From contig NZ_CYZX01000015.1 of assembly GCF_001405015.1 (NCBI RefSeq), positions 23,561 to 87,560 of the forward strand: a stretch of 64,000 nucleotides of DNA, written 5' to 3'. Positions 1 to 9,661 of this stretch are shown piece after piece; position 1 is the stretch's first letter; each line of letters starts with the position of its first letter. The notes beneath the pieces are model-generated. The model was not told the origin of the DNA. It did no database searches and saw only the letters and a program-made list of their open reading frames with translations. The position numbers were made by a program, and so were the translations under genes. Origin of the DNA: Clostridium disporicum (GTDB lineage Bacteria; Bacillota; Clostridia; Clostridiales; Clostridiaceae).

Positions 1-755
1 TTTAAATTTATAGTCACAATATTATAATCATTGTAATCAACTTTATATTTTTCTAAGTTTTGCTGATTTATATAAATATTATTTTTAATTATATCTTCTA
101 CTTTATACCTATCTAAAAATTTATCTATACTATCATCTTTTATATTAAATTGTATTTCAGATAAACTTGAATCTTTCTTTACACTTCCATCTCCCCACTC
201 ATTACTATAGGTACCCCCAATAACTATTTTTTCAGATTCGCTTTTATTTAATCCACCTAATATTAAATTCCCTTTTATATTAAGAAAATTAATAGGATTA
301 ATTACTACTTCTTCATTTTTCCCACTTTCTCCATTAATATTAACAGTAATAACTTGATTTACTTCCTTAGATGAACTTCCTTGATTTTCAGTAGCTTTAC
401 TATAAATAGTGTACTTATACTGCCTTAAAACTCCAGCATCTAAAATTGTATCTCTAGTTATTTTTTTAGTTACCTTAATTCCATTAAATGCAGTAATACC
501 ACTATCTATTTCAGCTAACTCACTAGGAAGCAATGATATATCTTTTTGATTCTTAGCATGATTTATATCTTCTGTTAATTCTTTCAAGAAAATATTCAGC
601 CCTGATTTAGCCGCTAACTCTAAATCAATTATTTGACTATGCTCTTCATTATACTTTGTAGTAGAAACAACAGCAGAAGATACCACTGTTCCTAATACCA
701 TTAAGATAGATGTAATCGCTATTACATAAACTAATACTGATCCTCTCTTTTTCAT
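1..755 (-). CDS. PilX-like minor pilin or pilus assembly protein, partial (3' end beyond window)
   Basis: Open frame read leftwards from an ATG at 755 to the window edge, about 251 codons with no stop. The N-terminus (MKKRGSVLVYVIAITSILMV) is a short basic stretch followed by one hydrophobic helix, as in PilX-type proteins; there is no classic GFTLIE cleavage box. The rest is polar and beta-rich, with a Gly-rich segment near residue 165 resembling the middle of the neighbouring minor pilin. It lies 10 bp downstream of that gene, so it is probably co-transcribed with the T4P operon. PilX-like is inferred from the N-terminus and context; sequence similarity alone would not identify it. Confidence 0.7.
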   Translation of the reverse strand, partial: MKKRGSVLVYVIAITSILMVLGTVVSSAVVSTTKYNEEHSQIIDLELAAKSGLNIFLKELTEDINHAKNQKDISLLPSELAEIDSGITAFNGIKVTKKITRDTILDAGVLRQYKYTIYSKATENQGSSSKEVNQVITVNINGESGKNEEVVINPINFLNIKGNLILGGLNKSESEKIVIGGTYSNEWGDGSVKKDSSLSEIQFNIKDDSIDKFLDRYKVEDIIKNNIYINQQNLEKYKVDYNDYNIVTINL

Positions 756-765
756 ATCTTCTCCT

Positions 766-2226
766 TTACGAACAAGTTGTTTTAACATTTTCTATTTTAT
801 CTACTCCGCCTGCACAACTTCCAGTTATCTCAATACCTCCACCTTTTGCTATAGCCCCATTCCAATGTTGATTTTTTATTTTATACCTTCCATCAGCTAC
901 CTTTTCAACTATACCAGCCCAACACTCTATAATTTCTTTTTCAACATCAAATTCAATTTGCCACGATGAAATATCTTTATCAGTATTATTAGTTATTAGT
1001 ATTTTATACTTAGCTCCATTATCCCAGGAATGAGTTATAGAAAAATCAACACTTAAAGGTTGACTATAATAATTTATCATTTCCTGTAATTTATCTTTTG
1101 TTCTATTAAGTATCTCTTGAGATGTAAGTGTATTCGTAAAAATCACTTCTGACTTATTATGAAACTTAATAGAATTTGCGTATATTAAACTATCTTCCAT
1201 TCTTAGATTAATATCATTTTTTTCAAATTCAACATTTCCAGTAGCAATTATTATTGTATTATTAAGTAATATATTATCATTATTTTTTTCCCCTATATGA
1301 ATATCTCCATTAACAAATATAATTTTGAATCCATTATATCCTTGGTATGTCTTATGATTCTTTATATTCCATGACTCAGTTATTATAAGTTCTTCTTTAT
1401 TTAAATTATCTAAACCTAATTTATCTATCCCATTCTGAAAAATCTTTTCAGCTCCCACCTTAAAATGCTCTTTATTTCCGGATGTACTTCCATATCCCAA
1501 AGTTCCATTACCTTTAACTTCAACATGTGTACTATTTGATTGAAATTCCATTTCTCCGCTTATAGTTAAATAATGTTCTCCTAGCTTGTCCAAAAGATCT
1601 TTTTCTTCCTCTGAATCTTCCTTACCACCTTCTGGTATTTCCGGTGTAACTTCAGATGATTCATCTCCAAATTCAATCTTAATATCACTTGCAACATTTA
1701 AGTTTAGTGTTACTATATAATTTTCTCCGCTACTTTGATTTCCTTTTATAACATTATTAAAGTTTATATTTACAACTTTATCTTCTATATTTGAATTTAA
1801 TGCAAAGTTACTTGCTACATTTCCCTGGATTGTATTTATAAGTATTTTTTCTTCCTTAAAAGTATTGTCGTTATTAAGTTTCACTTCTACAAATTTATTA
1901 GTATTATTAGCTGAATCTTCTACAACTTCAATATATACTATTTTTTCATCAACTTTATCTAAATATAATAATTCCTTCGCACTTTTGCTATTATAAGAAT
2001 TAATCGCATCAGTTGTCCTAATTTTAATTTTAGAAGCCGTCAATGCTTCACCTTCTATCTTCATAATTGCATTTCTAACTTCATCTTGTATAGCTGATTT
2101 GTTATCAGTTCTATTTAATATTTTGTAACCTTGAATAAATACTGATCCTACCATAGTAGTAACTAATACCGTTATTGACAATGTAACCATCAATTCTATA
2201 AGAGTAAAACCATTCTTTTTCTTCAC
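766..2226 (-). CDS. Type IV minor pilin with C-terminal CBM2-like domain
   Basis: GTG start at 2226 preceded by a GGGGTGGG stretch; 486 aa. Residues 1-30 carry a prepilin leader and cleavage site (KKKNG|FTLIE) with the hydrophobic pilin helix, PilW/PilJ-like. Residues about 30-190 are a pilin-like globular part, followed by an acidic linker (about 195-212) and a beta-strand-rich segment (about 215-385). The last 90 residues resemble a bacterial cellulose-binding module (CBM2): SWDNG, then ITNNT, ISSWQIEF, ECWAG and HWNGAIAKGG follow the family order, keeping the core Trp and the surface Trp positions used for polysaccharide binding. Inference: a pilus-tip or minor pilin that binds carbohydrate. 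The Cys pattern differs from classical CBM2, so ligand and fold are unproven. Confidence 0.8.
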   Translation of the reverse strand: MKKKNGFTLIELMVTLSITVLVTTMVGSVFIQGYKILNRTDNKSAIQDEVRNAIMKIEGEALTASKIKIRTTDAINSYNSKSAKELLYLDKVDEKIVYIEVVEDSANNTNKFVEVKLNNDNTFKEEKILINTIQGNVASNFALNSNIEDKVVNINFNNVIKGNQSSGENYIVTLNLNVASDIKIEFGDESSEVTPEIPEGGKEDSEEEKDLLDKLGEHYLTISGEMEFQSNSTHVEVKGNGTLGYGSTSGNKEHFKVGAEKIFQNGIDKLGLDNLNKEELIITESWNIKNHKTYQGYNGFKIIFVNGDIHIGEKNNDNILLNNTIIIATGNVEFEKNDINLRMEDSLIYANSIKFHNKSEVIFTNTLTSQEILNRTKDKLQEMINYYSQPLSVDFSITHSWDNGAKYKILITNNTDKDISSWQIEFDVEKEIIECWAGIVEKVADGRYKIKNQHWNGAIAKGGGIEITGSCAGGVDKIENVKTTCS

Positions 2227-2239
2227 TTTATCCCACCCC

Positions 2240-2686
2240 TTATTTACTAACTATTAAAATCTTTGTTTCTTCTATATTTTTATTTTGCATAGTTGCAATT
2301 ACCTTATATAGTCCATCTGACTGCAGCTCTGATTTTATATTCATACTGTATTTACCTGTTGAACTATAGTCCTTATTTACTATTCTTCTTTGCATTTCAT
2401 TTACGTTACTAAATTCAATAGTTTTTTCAACTATATACTCTGATACATCAGCCATTTTCTCATCAAATACTAATAATGCAGATTTTAAATAATTATTTGT
2501 TTCTAATATTTTATCTGCTCTACTTTCAATTTTAACTGTATTTATCATTAATCCACTTATAGCTACAAATAAAATAGAAAGGATGGCCATAGCAGCCATT
2601 ATTTCTACTAGTGTCATCCCTTTCTTCTTGTCAATATTTTTAGTTAAAGGAGTCTTCTCTGCCGTAAATTCCATCATTGAACTCAT
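2240..2686 (-). CDS. Type IV minor pilin (PilV/PilI-like)
   Basis: The frame opens at 2704, but that ATG overlaps the Shine-Dalgarno sequence. GAGGAG lies 10 nt before the ATG at 2686, which I take as the start (148 aa). A leader of about 23 residues ends in KKKG|MTLVE, a correct class III prepilin cleavage site with Glu at +5, followed by the hydrophobic helix (IMAAMAILSILFVAISGLMI). The rest is a short polar domain. The gene starts inside the 3' end of pilO and is followed 13 bp later by the CBM-bearing pilin, so translation is probably coupled. Prepilin identity is secure; the PilV/PilI name rests on position. Confidence 0.8.
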   Translation of the reverse strand: MSSMMEFTAEKTPLTKNIDKKKGMTLVEIMAAMAILSILFVAISGLMINTVKIESRADKILETNNYLKSALLVFDEKMADVSEYIVEKTIEFSNVNEMQRRIVNKDYSSTGKYSMNIKSELQSDGLYKVIATMQNKNIEETKILIVSK

Positions 2687-3407
2687 AGTTTTCTTTCTCC
2701 TCATAATTTAAATTATAGAAATTAGCTGTGATGCTTGCGTTTAGTTTTTTATCTTCGCCTTTACTTAAAGATATATTTGAAACATCTGCTATTCTTGAAT
2801 AATTTTCTATTTTTTTTATAAAAGACATAATATCTTTATGTAACCCTGATACTGATATGCTTACAACTTGTTTACTTACAGCTTGCTCCGGTGCTACTTC
2901 TGTAGTTTGCGTATTACCCCCTTCAAGTCCTCTATCAATTTCTGTTACAACACCATTTTCATCAGTTTTAACTTCATCTTTTTTAGCAATCTCATCTTCC
3001 CCAACTTGACCTTCTGAAAATCCTAATGAAAATAACTCTACATTAGTATCTCTTACAAAATATCTTATATCATAAGCTACTTGTGCTAATTCTGGTGTTT
3101 TAGGTAGCTTTACTAATGCATTTTCATATAAAACTTGTAGTTCTTCAGCCTTTTCTTCTAATATTTTATTTTCTTGTGGTAATCTTTTTACTCTAGCAAC
3201 TTCTGCATTAAGCTGATCTAACCTCATTAAATTATTTGTATAGATTTCCAACTGAGGTAGTATAGCAAATCTTAACGATAAAACAACAGAAACTATTATT
3301 GTAGTAGATGCTAAAATTATCTTATCTTTTTTACTTTGTGCTTTTAACCACTCAACAACTTTATTTTGTCTTTTAGGTTGTTCAAGGCTATTTAGCTCCT
3401 GTTCCAT
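2640..3407 (-). CDS. pilO: Type IV pilus inner-membrane alignment protein PilO
   Basis: 255 aa: a short cytoplasmic N-terminus, one membrane helix (about residues 30-50, IILASTTIIVSVVLSLRFAI), a coiled-coil stretch (about 58-95) and a small C-terminal ferredoxin-like domain ending in SVSGLHKDIMSFIKKIEN, typical of PilO. An acidic low-complexity insert lies at about 130-170. PilO pairs with PilN to connect the cytoplasmic PilM ring to the pilus machine. The start overlaps the end of pilMN by 20 bp and the end overlaps the next pilin gene, indicating tight operon coupling. Confidence 0.85.
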   Translation of the reverse strand: MEQELNSLEQPKRQNKVVEWLKAQSKKDKIILASTTIIVSVVLSLRFAILPQLEIYTNNLMRLDQLNAEVARVKRLPQENKILEEKAEELQVLYENALVKLPKTPELAQVAYDIRYFVRDTNVELFSLGFSEGQVGEDEIAKKDEVKTDENGVVTEIDRGLEGGNTQTTEVAPEQAVSKQVVSISVSGLHKDIMSFIKKIENYSRIADVSNISLSKGEDKKLNASITANFYNLNYEEKENYEFNDGIYGREDSFN

Positions 3408-5136
3408 CTTTGTTTACCCCCTCAATTGAAATCGAAAAATTGTAACTTAAAGTAGTATTGGTATTATTTGAACTCCCTATTCCATTTGTACTTTGGGCAT
3501 TGCTAGCTGATGAACCTGATAAAGTTATATTTTCTTCATTTGTTCCCTTACCTACATTTGAATATGTATTTTCTTCTACTATTTTCTTTGAATCCTCTTC
3601 TACCTTCGTAACTGATGTAACTTCATTATTACCTGAGGAAGCTATACTTCTTAAATTCGTAGTTACAACAATTTTCTCTATAGGCGTTATATTGATAATC
3701 TTCGCATTAGAAAACTCATCACTCATTTGAAGGTTTGCTAAAAACTCTGGTATTGAGTAATAAGTAGTTGACTCTCCACTTATACTAATTGAACCTGAAT
3801 CAGAAAAAGACATACTATTAAAGGTTATCTCTTTTGGCACATAACTATTTAACTTTGATATTATTACAGAAGTTTTAGTAGCATTATCCCCTACACATTC
3901 AATTCTATTTATAAAACTCTCTACTCTCGCATTGTTTGTCTTTAGCTCAGTATTTTTTTGAACTATTTCTGTATACTTAGCAACTTCAGCCTCTAATCCA
4001 GATATATCTTTACTTATAATCTTATTCATAATAAAGAATGGTATTGACGCTGCCGCCATTACACAAATTACTAATGTTGTTGCTCTTAATAATGACCTGT
4101 CCAGATTTTCTTTATTCTCTTCTTTATTAATAACTATTGGATTTAGATTAAGTAATTTTTTATCATTTCCTCTTAACAATAATCCATAACAAGGCATAAA
4201 AGTCGTAAATCTTTCATTAAACCTTACCTTTAAATTTAAATCAGATGATTGATTTACTGCTACACAAGGAAGCTCAAAATATTTTTCAAAATATCTTTCT
4301 ATTCCTTCAATAGTGTTATTAACAGATATAATAACTAAATTGCTTATCGGTCTATTAGTTCTATCAGAATTATAGAATCTAATAATATTATTAATGTTGC
4401 TTAATAAAGCTTCAAAGCTTATTTTTGATTTTTGAGAATAATCAAGTACGTTATCAACTGTAGTAGCTGCTACTTCATCATAAGTTTCATAAAATATATT
4501 GTTTATTCCATAAGGAATATTCTTTTCAAATTTTAAAGCCTTATCTTCAACTATACTAAGTATAGAACTGTCAGCCCCTAAATAAATTATACCTGTTGAT
4601 TCCTCAGTAACTAAATACTTACTACTTTTTAAATTTCTAACTAAACTATTTGATAAAGTATCAATTACATCTAACTCTTTATCTATTTTATCTGCTATTT
4701 TAACAAACTCATTAATCTTTTCTCTACCTGCTGCAACAAGTACAATTTTATAAGCCTTCTTTTCCTTAGTATTTATCTTTTCAACTATTTCATAATCCAT
4801 ATAATAATCATCAATTTCAGGTATAAATTGATTAAACTCGAAATGAACAGCTTGTCTTAATGCATCTTCCTTAAGAATGGGAACCTCAATATATCTTGTA
4901 ATTATATCTGAACCAGCTAAAACAAAAGATACATTTTTAACATCTCTTGCATTAACATCTAAATACTCATTTAGTTTATGTACTAATCTATCTATGTCTA
5001 ATATGTTACCATCACTATAAATACCATCATCTAAATCTATAGATGTTGATTCAAATATTTTATTCTTATTAGCAATAAGAATATTTATAGCTGAATCTGT
5101 AATTTGTATAGCTAACTTTTTATTATTTACACCCAC
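3388..5136 (-). CDS. pilMN: PilM-PilN fusion, type IV pilus assembly
   Basis: 582 aa from a GTG at 5136 behind a strong GAGGAGG. Residues 1-315 are a PilM-type actin-like ATPase fold (ITDSAINILIANK near the start, IIYLGADSSILSIVED in the middle). At about residue 330 the sequence reads NLNPIVINKEEN, matching the start of PilN, followed by one membrane helix (about 345-367), a coiled coil and a PilN C-terminal domain with Ser/Asn-rich additions. In most bacteria PilM and PilN are separate; a fused PilMN is known in clostridia such as C. difficile. The fusion fixes the PilM:PilN ratio at 1:1 and tethers PilM to the membrane. Confidence 0.88.
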   Translation of the reverse strand: MGVNNKKLAIQITDSAINILIANKNKIFESTSIDLDDGIYSDGNILDIDRLVHKLNEYLDVNARDVKNVSFVLAGSDIITRYIEVPILKEDALRQAVHFEFNQFIPEIDDYYMDYEIVEKINTKEKKAYKIVLVAAGREKINEFVKIADKIDKELDVIDTLSNSLVRNLKSSKYLVTEESTGIIYLGADSSILSIVEDKALKFEKNIPYGINNIFYETYDEVAATTVDNVLDYSQKSKISFEALLSNINNIIRFYNSDRTNRPISNLVIISVNNTIEGIERYFEKYFELPCVAVNQSSDLNLKVRFNERFTTFMPCYGLLLRGNDKKLLNLNPIVINKEENKENLDRSLLRATTLVICVMAAASIPFFIMNKIISKDISGLEAEVAKYTEIVQKNTELKTNNARVESFINRIECVGDNATKTSVIISKLNSYVPKEITFNSMSFSDSGSISISGESTTYYSIPEFLANLQMSDEFSNAKIINITPIEKIVVTTNLRSIASSGNNEVTSVTKVEEDSKKIVEENTYSNVGKGTNEENITLSGSSASNAQSTNGIGSSNNTNTTLSYNFSISIEGVNKDGTGAK

Positions 5137-5224
5137 TTTTTTACCTCCTCAATTATATTAAGTTAATATAACATTTAAAAATTATATAAATTTAACCTAT
5201 ATAACTTTTAAATATATACTACAA

Positions 5225-5620
5225 TTAGTCATCACTTTTCTTATACGAATTTTCCCCAGTCCATTCAACTATTTTTCTATCCTTAAGCTTAATTTTATTT
5301 AAAGCGTCTTGGTCAGCACTTATTGCTAATAATGTATTGATACTAATATCATCCTGAAGATAGTCTAACCTTCCTTCATAATCAGAAAACACATTATTAT
5401 TAACTAAATTACCTAATTTAATATCACTACCAATTTCTATATTACTAGATATAGAATATTGAATTACATCTCTTGATTGAGTTATTACATTGACTTTATT
5501 AGCCCTATCAACATATCCATTTATTATCGCTGTAGTTATAGCCAATAATATTACTACAATACTAACAACAGCCATTAATTCAATTAAAGTAAATCCTTTT
5601 TTATACTTTTTTATAATCAT
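5225..5620 (-). CDS. Type IV pilin-like protein (GspG/PilA fold)
   Basis: 131 aa, ATG at 5620 behind AAAGGTG. Prepilin leader MIIKKYKKG|FTLIE and the pilin helix (LMAVVSIVVILLAITTAII) resemble PilA encoded upstream, including the following GYVDRANKVNVITQSRDV segment, but the C-terminal domain is shorter and more acidic. It is separated from pilA by about 370 bp holding a strong hairpin, so it is probably expressed at a lower level, as expected of a minor pilin. Confidence 0.85.
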   Translation of the reverse strand: MIIKKYKKGFTLIELMAVVSIVVILLAITTAIINGYVDRANKVNVITQSRDVIQYSISSNIEIGSDIKLGNLVNNNVFSDYEGRLDYLQDDISINTLLAISADQDALNKIKLKDRKIVEWTGENSYKKSDD

Positions 5621-5945
5621 AATACACCTTTTTTAACTTACTTTTAATAATAAGAACCTATTAAAATTCAGAGATAAACTACTTCAATATGTATATTACT
5701 TAACTATATAATTTACATTCTTAAAATTTGTAATTTTACGATTCACCTAAGTACTGTCTATCAAATACCTTTAAATTAGTTGATAAAGTAAATTTACTTT
5801 TAATCTTATTTTTTATCCTAATAACCCTTAAAATTTTATTATGAAATCAGAAACTCAATACCCAACTGAATCTTATCAAGTATAAAACACTTAATCGCTA
5901 TATTTTTATACTATAAAAACCTCAAGAATCACCTATCAAAATATC

Positions 5946-5979
5946 AATTATAAAGCTGTCTTATGACAGCTTTATAATT
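5946..5979 (-). terminator. Terminator-like hairpin after pilA
   Basis: A perfect 15-bp inverted repeat (AATTATAAAGCTGTC, loop TTAT) lies 14 bp past the pilA stop. It lacks a long U tract on the minus strand (TTGATATTTTG follows), so partial read-through into the rest of the pil operon is likely, giving much pilA message and less of the assembly genes. The remaining gene-free stretch 5621-5945 is AT-rich; I see no further gene, riboswitch or clear promoter in it. Confidence 0.7.
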
Positions 5980-5992
5980 TTACTACTTATAG

Positions 5993-6487
5993 TTATTTTA
6001 TATTAGTAACAGGGTATTTTGCTTGTTCTGAACCTTCTTCTCCTACTAATTCAGTATGTGCTGCAACTCTTAATTCTTTATATCTAGCAAATACACCATC
6101 TGGATATATTTTCAAATTCTTTATTGCATCAGAGTCAAAATTTATTGCTTTAGCCTCTGCTAATGTCATATTTCCTAATTTACTTATAGCATTTAAATCT
6201 AATATATCTGTTCCAACAATAGAAGGAAGTGCTGATACTAATGTAGTAGATATTGGTAACTCACCTGAATCAGTTAATGTTTCTATTAACGGATTTTCAG
6301 ATGTAGCATTATAAGATTCTACTGCATTTACAACAGTTCTAGCTTGAGTAACTATTGCTGATTTCTTAGATCTGTTAATATATCCAGATACAGTTGGTAC
6401 AAGTACTGCTGCTAATATTGCTACTATAGCAATAACAGCCATAAGTTCGATTAATGTAAATCCTTTTTTCTTTTTGTTTAATTTCAT
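5993..6487 (-). CDS. pilA: Major type IV pilin PilA
   Basis: The frame opens at 6502 but GGAGGAA sits 8 nt before the ATG at 6487, giving MKLNKKKKG|FTLIEL and 164 aa. The leader is short and basic, the Gly-Phe cleavage site and Glu+5 are canonical, and the helix LMAVIAIVAILAAVLVPTVS is typical of Gram-positive PilA. The C-terminal domain has no Cys pair. First pilin after pilC, strong ribosome site and own terminator-like hairpin all point to the major subunit. Confidence 0.88.
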   Translation of the reverse strand: MKLNKKKKGFTLIELMAVIAIVAILAAVLVPTVSGYINRSKKSAIVTQARTVVNAVESYNATSENPLIETLTDSGELPISTTLVSALPSIVGTDILDLNAISKLGNMTLAEAKAINFDSDAIKNLKIYPDGVFARYKELRVAAHTELVGEEGSEQAKYPVTNIK

Positions 6488-6558
6488 TTTTATTTCCTCC
6501 ATTTTATGTATTATTTATTATATATAAAGGTCTATCCCTATATATCTTTATTTAACTA

Positions 6559-7761
6559 TTAAACTGCTCCCATTACCTGGAACATTGGCATTGCTAGTGA
6601 TATTACTACGAAGCCAACTATAAATGCTAAAAACACTATCATTACCGGCTCTATTAAAGCTGTTAATTTCTTGATAGCAAATTCTGCTTCTATCTCATAG
6701 TATTCTGAAGTTTTCTTTAGTATATCGTCTATACTTCCCGTTTCTTCCCCGACCTTCATCATTTGAGTCATCATCTTAGGAAATATCTTTCTTGTTTCTA
6801 AAGAATCACCTATGCCCTGTCCTTTTTGAATCATGTAGTTACATTCTTCAATCATTTTTTTAATATATCTATTATCAACAGCATTACCTGCTATTTCTAA
6901 CCCATTCATAACACTCATTCCCCCTTGTACCAAAAGTGCAAAGGTTCTTGCAAATCTTGCCGTGAATATCTGTTGTGTTATTGGTGATAACTTTTTGTTA
7001 GTTACCAAAAATCTATCTTTTTCATATTGAACTTTTGGATTTGTATCTATTAAAGTTAATTTAATAATATATAAACCAATTGCTACTACCGTTAATAATA
7101 AGAAATTATTTTTAATAAAATCACTTATTGCTATTAGCGCTTGAGTTGGTAATGGTAGCTCTTGTCCTGCTGATAAAATCGAATCAACAAATGTTGGAAC
7201 TACAAAGGTTACCAGACCTATAACTATACATATTGAAAAAGCTAATAGGAACTTTGGATAAGTTAATGCCGCATCAATAGTTTTCTTTTGTCTATGTTGC
7301 TTATCATAATACTCAGCCATTTCCCCCATTATTTGATCAATATTCCCTGTAGCTTCTCCTACTTCAACCATAGCTGTTAGCATATAAGGAATTTCTTTAT
7401 GTTGTCCTAATACTTCTGAAAGAGCTGACCCCTTTTGAATTTCCTCATATACATTAGTTAAAATACTCTTTAGTTTTTTATGTTCTATCTGATCTTTTAT
7501 CATTCCAATAGCTCTAAGAATAGGTATTCCGGCAGCTAGTCCAAAATGTAACTGCCTGCAAAATATAGCTAAGTCTTGGTAAGGTATATTCTTTTTAAAA
7601 TTAAACTCTATATTCATGCTTGCAGTCTCTTCTTTTATAGAATTAATAAATATGCCTTTTCCTCTAAGAGATTCCCTAGCTGCGTTTATATTTAAATATT
7701 CAGCTTTACCTTTTTCCACAGATCCATTTAATGTTTTTCCTTCATAAACATATATGGGCAT
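6559..7761 (-). CDS. pilC: Type IV pilus platform protein PilC
   Basis: 400 aa, ATG at 7761 with AAGGAGT upstream. Two GspF domains (about 65-190 and 265-390), each with the conserved CRQLHFGLAAGIPI / FARTFALLVQGGMSVM pattern, and three membrane helices (about 170-190, 215-235, 370-392). PilC is the inner-membrane platform on which PilB acts to polymerise pilin. It is 15 bp downstream of pilB and 56 bp upstream of the pilA leader region, in one operon. Confidence 0.93.
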   Translation of the reverse strand: MPIYVYEGKTLNGSVEKGKAEYLNINAARESLRGKGIFINSIKEETASMNIEFNFKKNIPYQDLAIFCRQLHFGLAAGIPILRAIGMIKDQIEHKKLKSILTNVYEEIQKGSALSEVLGQHKEIPYMLTAMVEVGEATGNIDQIMGEMAEYYDKQHRQKKTIDAALTYPKFLLAFSICIVIGLVTFVVPTFVDSILSAGQELPLPTQALIAISDFIKNNFLLLTVVAIGLYIIKLTLIDTNPKVQYEKDRFLVTNKKLSPITQQIFTARFARTFALLVQGGMSVMNGLEIAGNAVDNRYIKKMIEECNYMIQKGQGIGDSLETRKIFPKMMTQMMKVGEETGSIDDILKKTSEYYEIEAEFAIKKLTALIEPVMIVFLAFIVGFVVISLAMPMFQVMGAV

Positions 7762-7776
7762 ACACTAATACTCCTT

Positions 7777-9456
7777 TTAATCCCCTAATAAAGTTACTCG
7801 TAATAATTCTTCAACAGTAGAATTACCATTTAAGACTACATTTATTGCAGACATATTTAAGGTATTCATACCATTTGCTAAGGCTGCCTTTGTAATTTCT
7901 TCTACTGATCTATCTGCATTAATAAGTTCTCTTATTTGTTTATTTATTTCTAATATTTCATATATCCCAACTCTTCCTTTATATCCACTATTAGAACATC
8001 TAACGCATCCATTTTTTCTATATAAAGTTAAAAAACTATCCTTTGGTATATTTAAAACCTTCTTCTCATACTCACTAGCTTCATAAGCTTCTTTGCAATG
8101 AGGACAAAGCTTCCTCATAAGTCTTTGTGCAACTATTCCAACTAAAGACGATGAAAGTAAATAAGATGCTATTCCCATATCCTTTAATCTAACTATAGAC
8201 GATGCTGCATCATTAGTATGTATAGTACTCAAAACTAAGTGTCCTGTAATAGCTGCTCTTACTGCAATTTCAGCAGTTTCAGCATCTCTTATTTCTCCAA
8301 GCATCACTATATCTGGATCTTGTCTTAATATTGATCTTAATCCTGATGCAAATGTTAAGCCTGCTTTTGTATTAACATTTACTTGGTTTATTCCATCAAT
8401 AGAAAATTCTACTGGGTCTTCAACTGTAATAATATTTGTATATTCTTTATTCAAATCTCTTAATAAAGAATATAGAGTTGTTGATTTACCTGAACCTGTA
8501 GGACCTGTAACAAGCATTATTCCATGAGGCTTTGTAGATATCCTTTTAAGTTTTTCAAGGTCATCTTTACTAAATCCTAAAGTTTCCTTATCTACATTTA
8601 ATGCACTTTTATCAAGTATTCTTATAACAACCTTTTCTCCATTTACAGTAGGAAGTACAGAAACCCTCATATCAACATTTTGATTATCTACCTTTGTAAA
8701 TATTCTTCCATCTTGAGGTATTCTTCTTTCTGCAATATCCATGTTACCCATAATTTTTATTCTGGTAATAATACCTGCTAAAGGTTCCTTCGGAGAGTCA
8801 AATTGTTTTCTAAGTTCTCCATCAATTCTATATCTTACAGCTATTCTATGTTCAAAAGGCTCAATATGAATATCACTAGCCTTACTTCTAACTGCATTTT
8901 CTATAATGGAATCCACAAGCTTTACTGCTGGTGCATTTTTAAGCTTTAATTCAAACTCTTCTTGTTCTTCGTTCTTATCAGTTTTTTCTTGAAGCCTATA
9001 TTCCTCTGCTGTCTTTTGCATATAATCTTCAGAATAATATTTAGAAATAGCAACCTTAATTTCTTCTTTAGAGCTTAACGCTAATTTAACTGAATATCCT
9101 GATGCAATACGCACATCCTCTTCTGCTAATATATTTAATGGATCATTAGTTAAAACTAATAATTCTCCTTCAACAAATTGAATAGGTAATACATTATATT
9201 TTCTTGATAATGCTTCTGGAATAACTTTTACTGCGTCTTTATCAACAGCAACCGACTCTAAAAAAAGTCTTCTTATTCCAAGTTGATCTTCTAAAGCTTT
9301 TAGCAAATTATCTTCGGTAACAAATTCTTTTTCTATAAGAATTTCTCCAAGCTTTCTACCTAGTTTTTTCTGTTCTGTCAAGGCATTTCCTAATTCTTCT
9401 TTACTTATATATCCACTTTGAACTAGTATATCTCCTAATCTCTTTTTATGATACAT
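7777..9456 (-). CDS. pilB: Type IV pilus extension ATPase PilB
   Basis: 559 aa. The N-terminal MshEN/GspE-N domain (about 1-150, LGDILVQSGYISKEELGNAL) is followed by the secretion ATPase core with Walker A GPTGSGKST near residue 315, an Asp box (ITVEDPVE), Walker B (DIVMLGEIRD) and a His box (LVLSTIHTNDA). A tetracysteine zinc motif (CPHC about 450, CVRC about 484) is present, typical of PilB/GspE and absent from PilT. It powers pilus extension; in related proteins the MshEN domain binds c-di-GMP. An IS now lies immediately upstream, so it may depend on read-through or a new promoter. Confidence 0.93.
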   Translation of the reverse strand: MYHKKRLGDILVQSGYISKEELGNALTEQKKLGRKLGEILIEKEFVTEDNLLKALEDQLGIRRLFLESVAVDKDAVKVIPEALSRKYNVLPIQFVEGELLVLTNDPLNILAEEDVRIASGYSVKLALSSKEEIKVAISKYYSEDYMQKTAEEYRLQEKTDKNEEQEEFELKLKNAPAVKLVDSIIENAVRSKASDIHIEPFEHRIAVRYRIDGELRKQFDSPKEPLAGIITRIKIMGNMDIAERRIPQDGRIFTKVDNQNVDMRVSVLPTVNGEKVVIRILDKSALNVDKETLGFSKDDLEKLKRISTKPHGIMLVTGPTGSGKSTTLYSLLRDLNKEYTNIITVEDPVEFSIDGINQVNVNTKAGLTFASGLRSILRQDPDIVMLGEIRDAETAEIAVRAAITGHLVLSTIHTNDAASSIVRLKDMGIASYLLSSSLVGIVAQRLMRKLCPHCKEAYEASEYEKKVLNIPKDSFLTLYRKNGCVRCSNSGYKGRVGIYEILEINKQIRELINADRSVEEITKAALANGMNTLNMSAINVVLNGNSTVEELLRVTLLGD

Positions 9457-9563
9457 TTCTCTTCCTTTCGTAAATACATAAATTTATATATTTAATATCA
9501 ATATTAAATTACTTATATGTTTTACTTTGTTAAACACTTATTTTAAATACAACTACTTCTTAA

Positions 9564-9571
9564 AATAAATT
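9564..9571. repeat. Target-site duplication, left copy (AATAAATT)
   Basis: Eight bases directly outside the left terminal inverted repeat of the IS; identical to 11384-11391. Eight-bp duplications are standard for the IS1595 family. Confidence 0.9.
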
Positions 9572-9661
9572 GGCTTTGTTTTAATAAACTGTTGAAATTT
9601 GATTAACCTCTATAAATATGGTTATTATATATTATATAACTACTATTTAGGAGGTTTTTTT

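Noticed and set aside
5621..5945. c-di-GMP riboswitch controlling the downstream pilins
   Set aside because: Clostridial pil genes can have one, but I find no GGGCAAACC/GGGACGCAAAGCC-like core or class II core in this gap.
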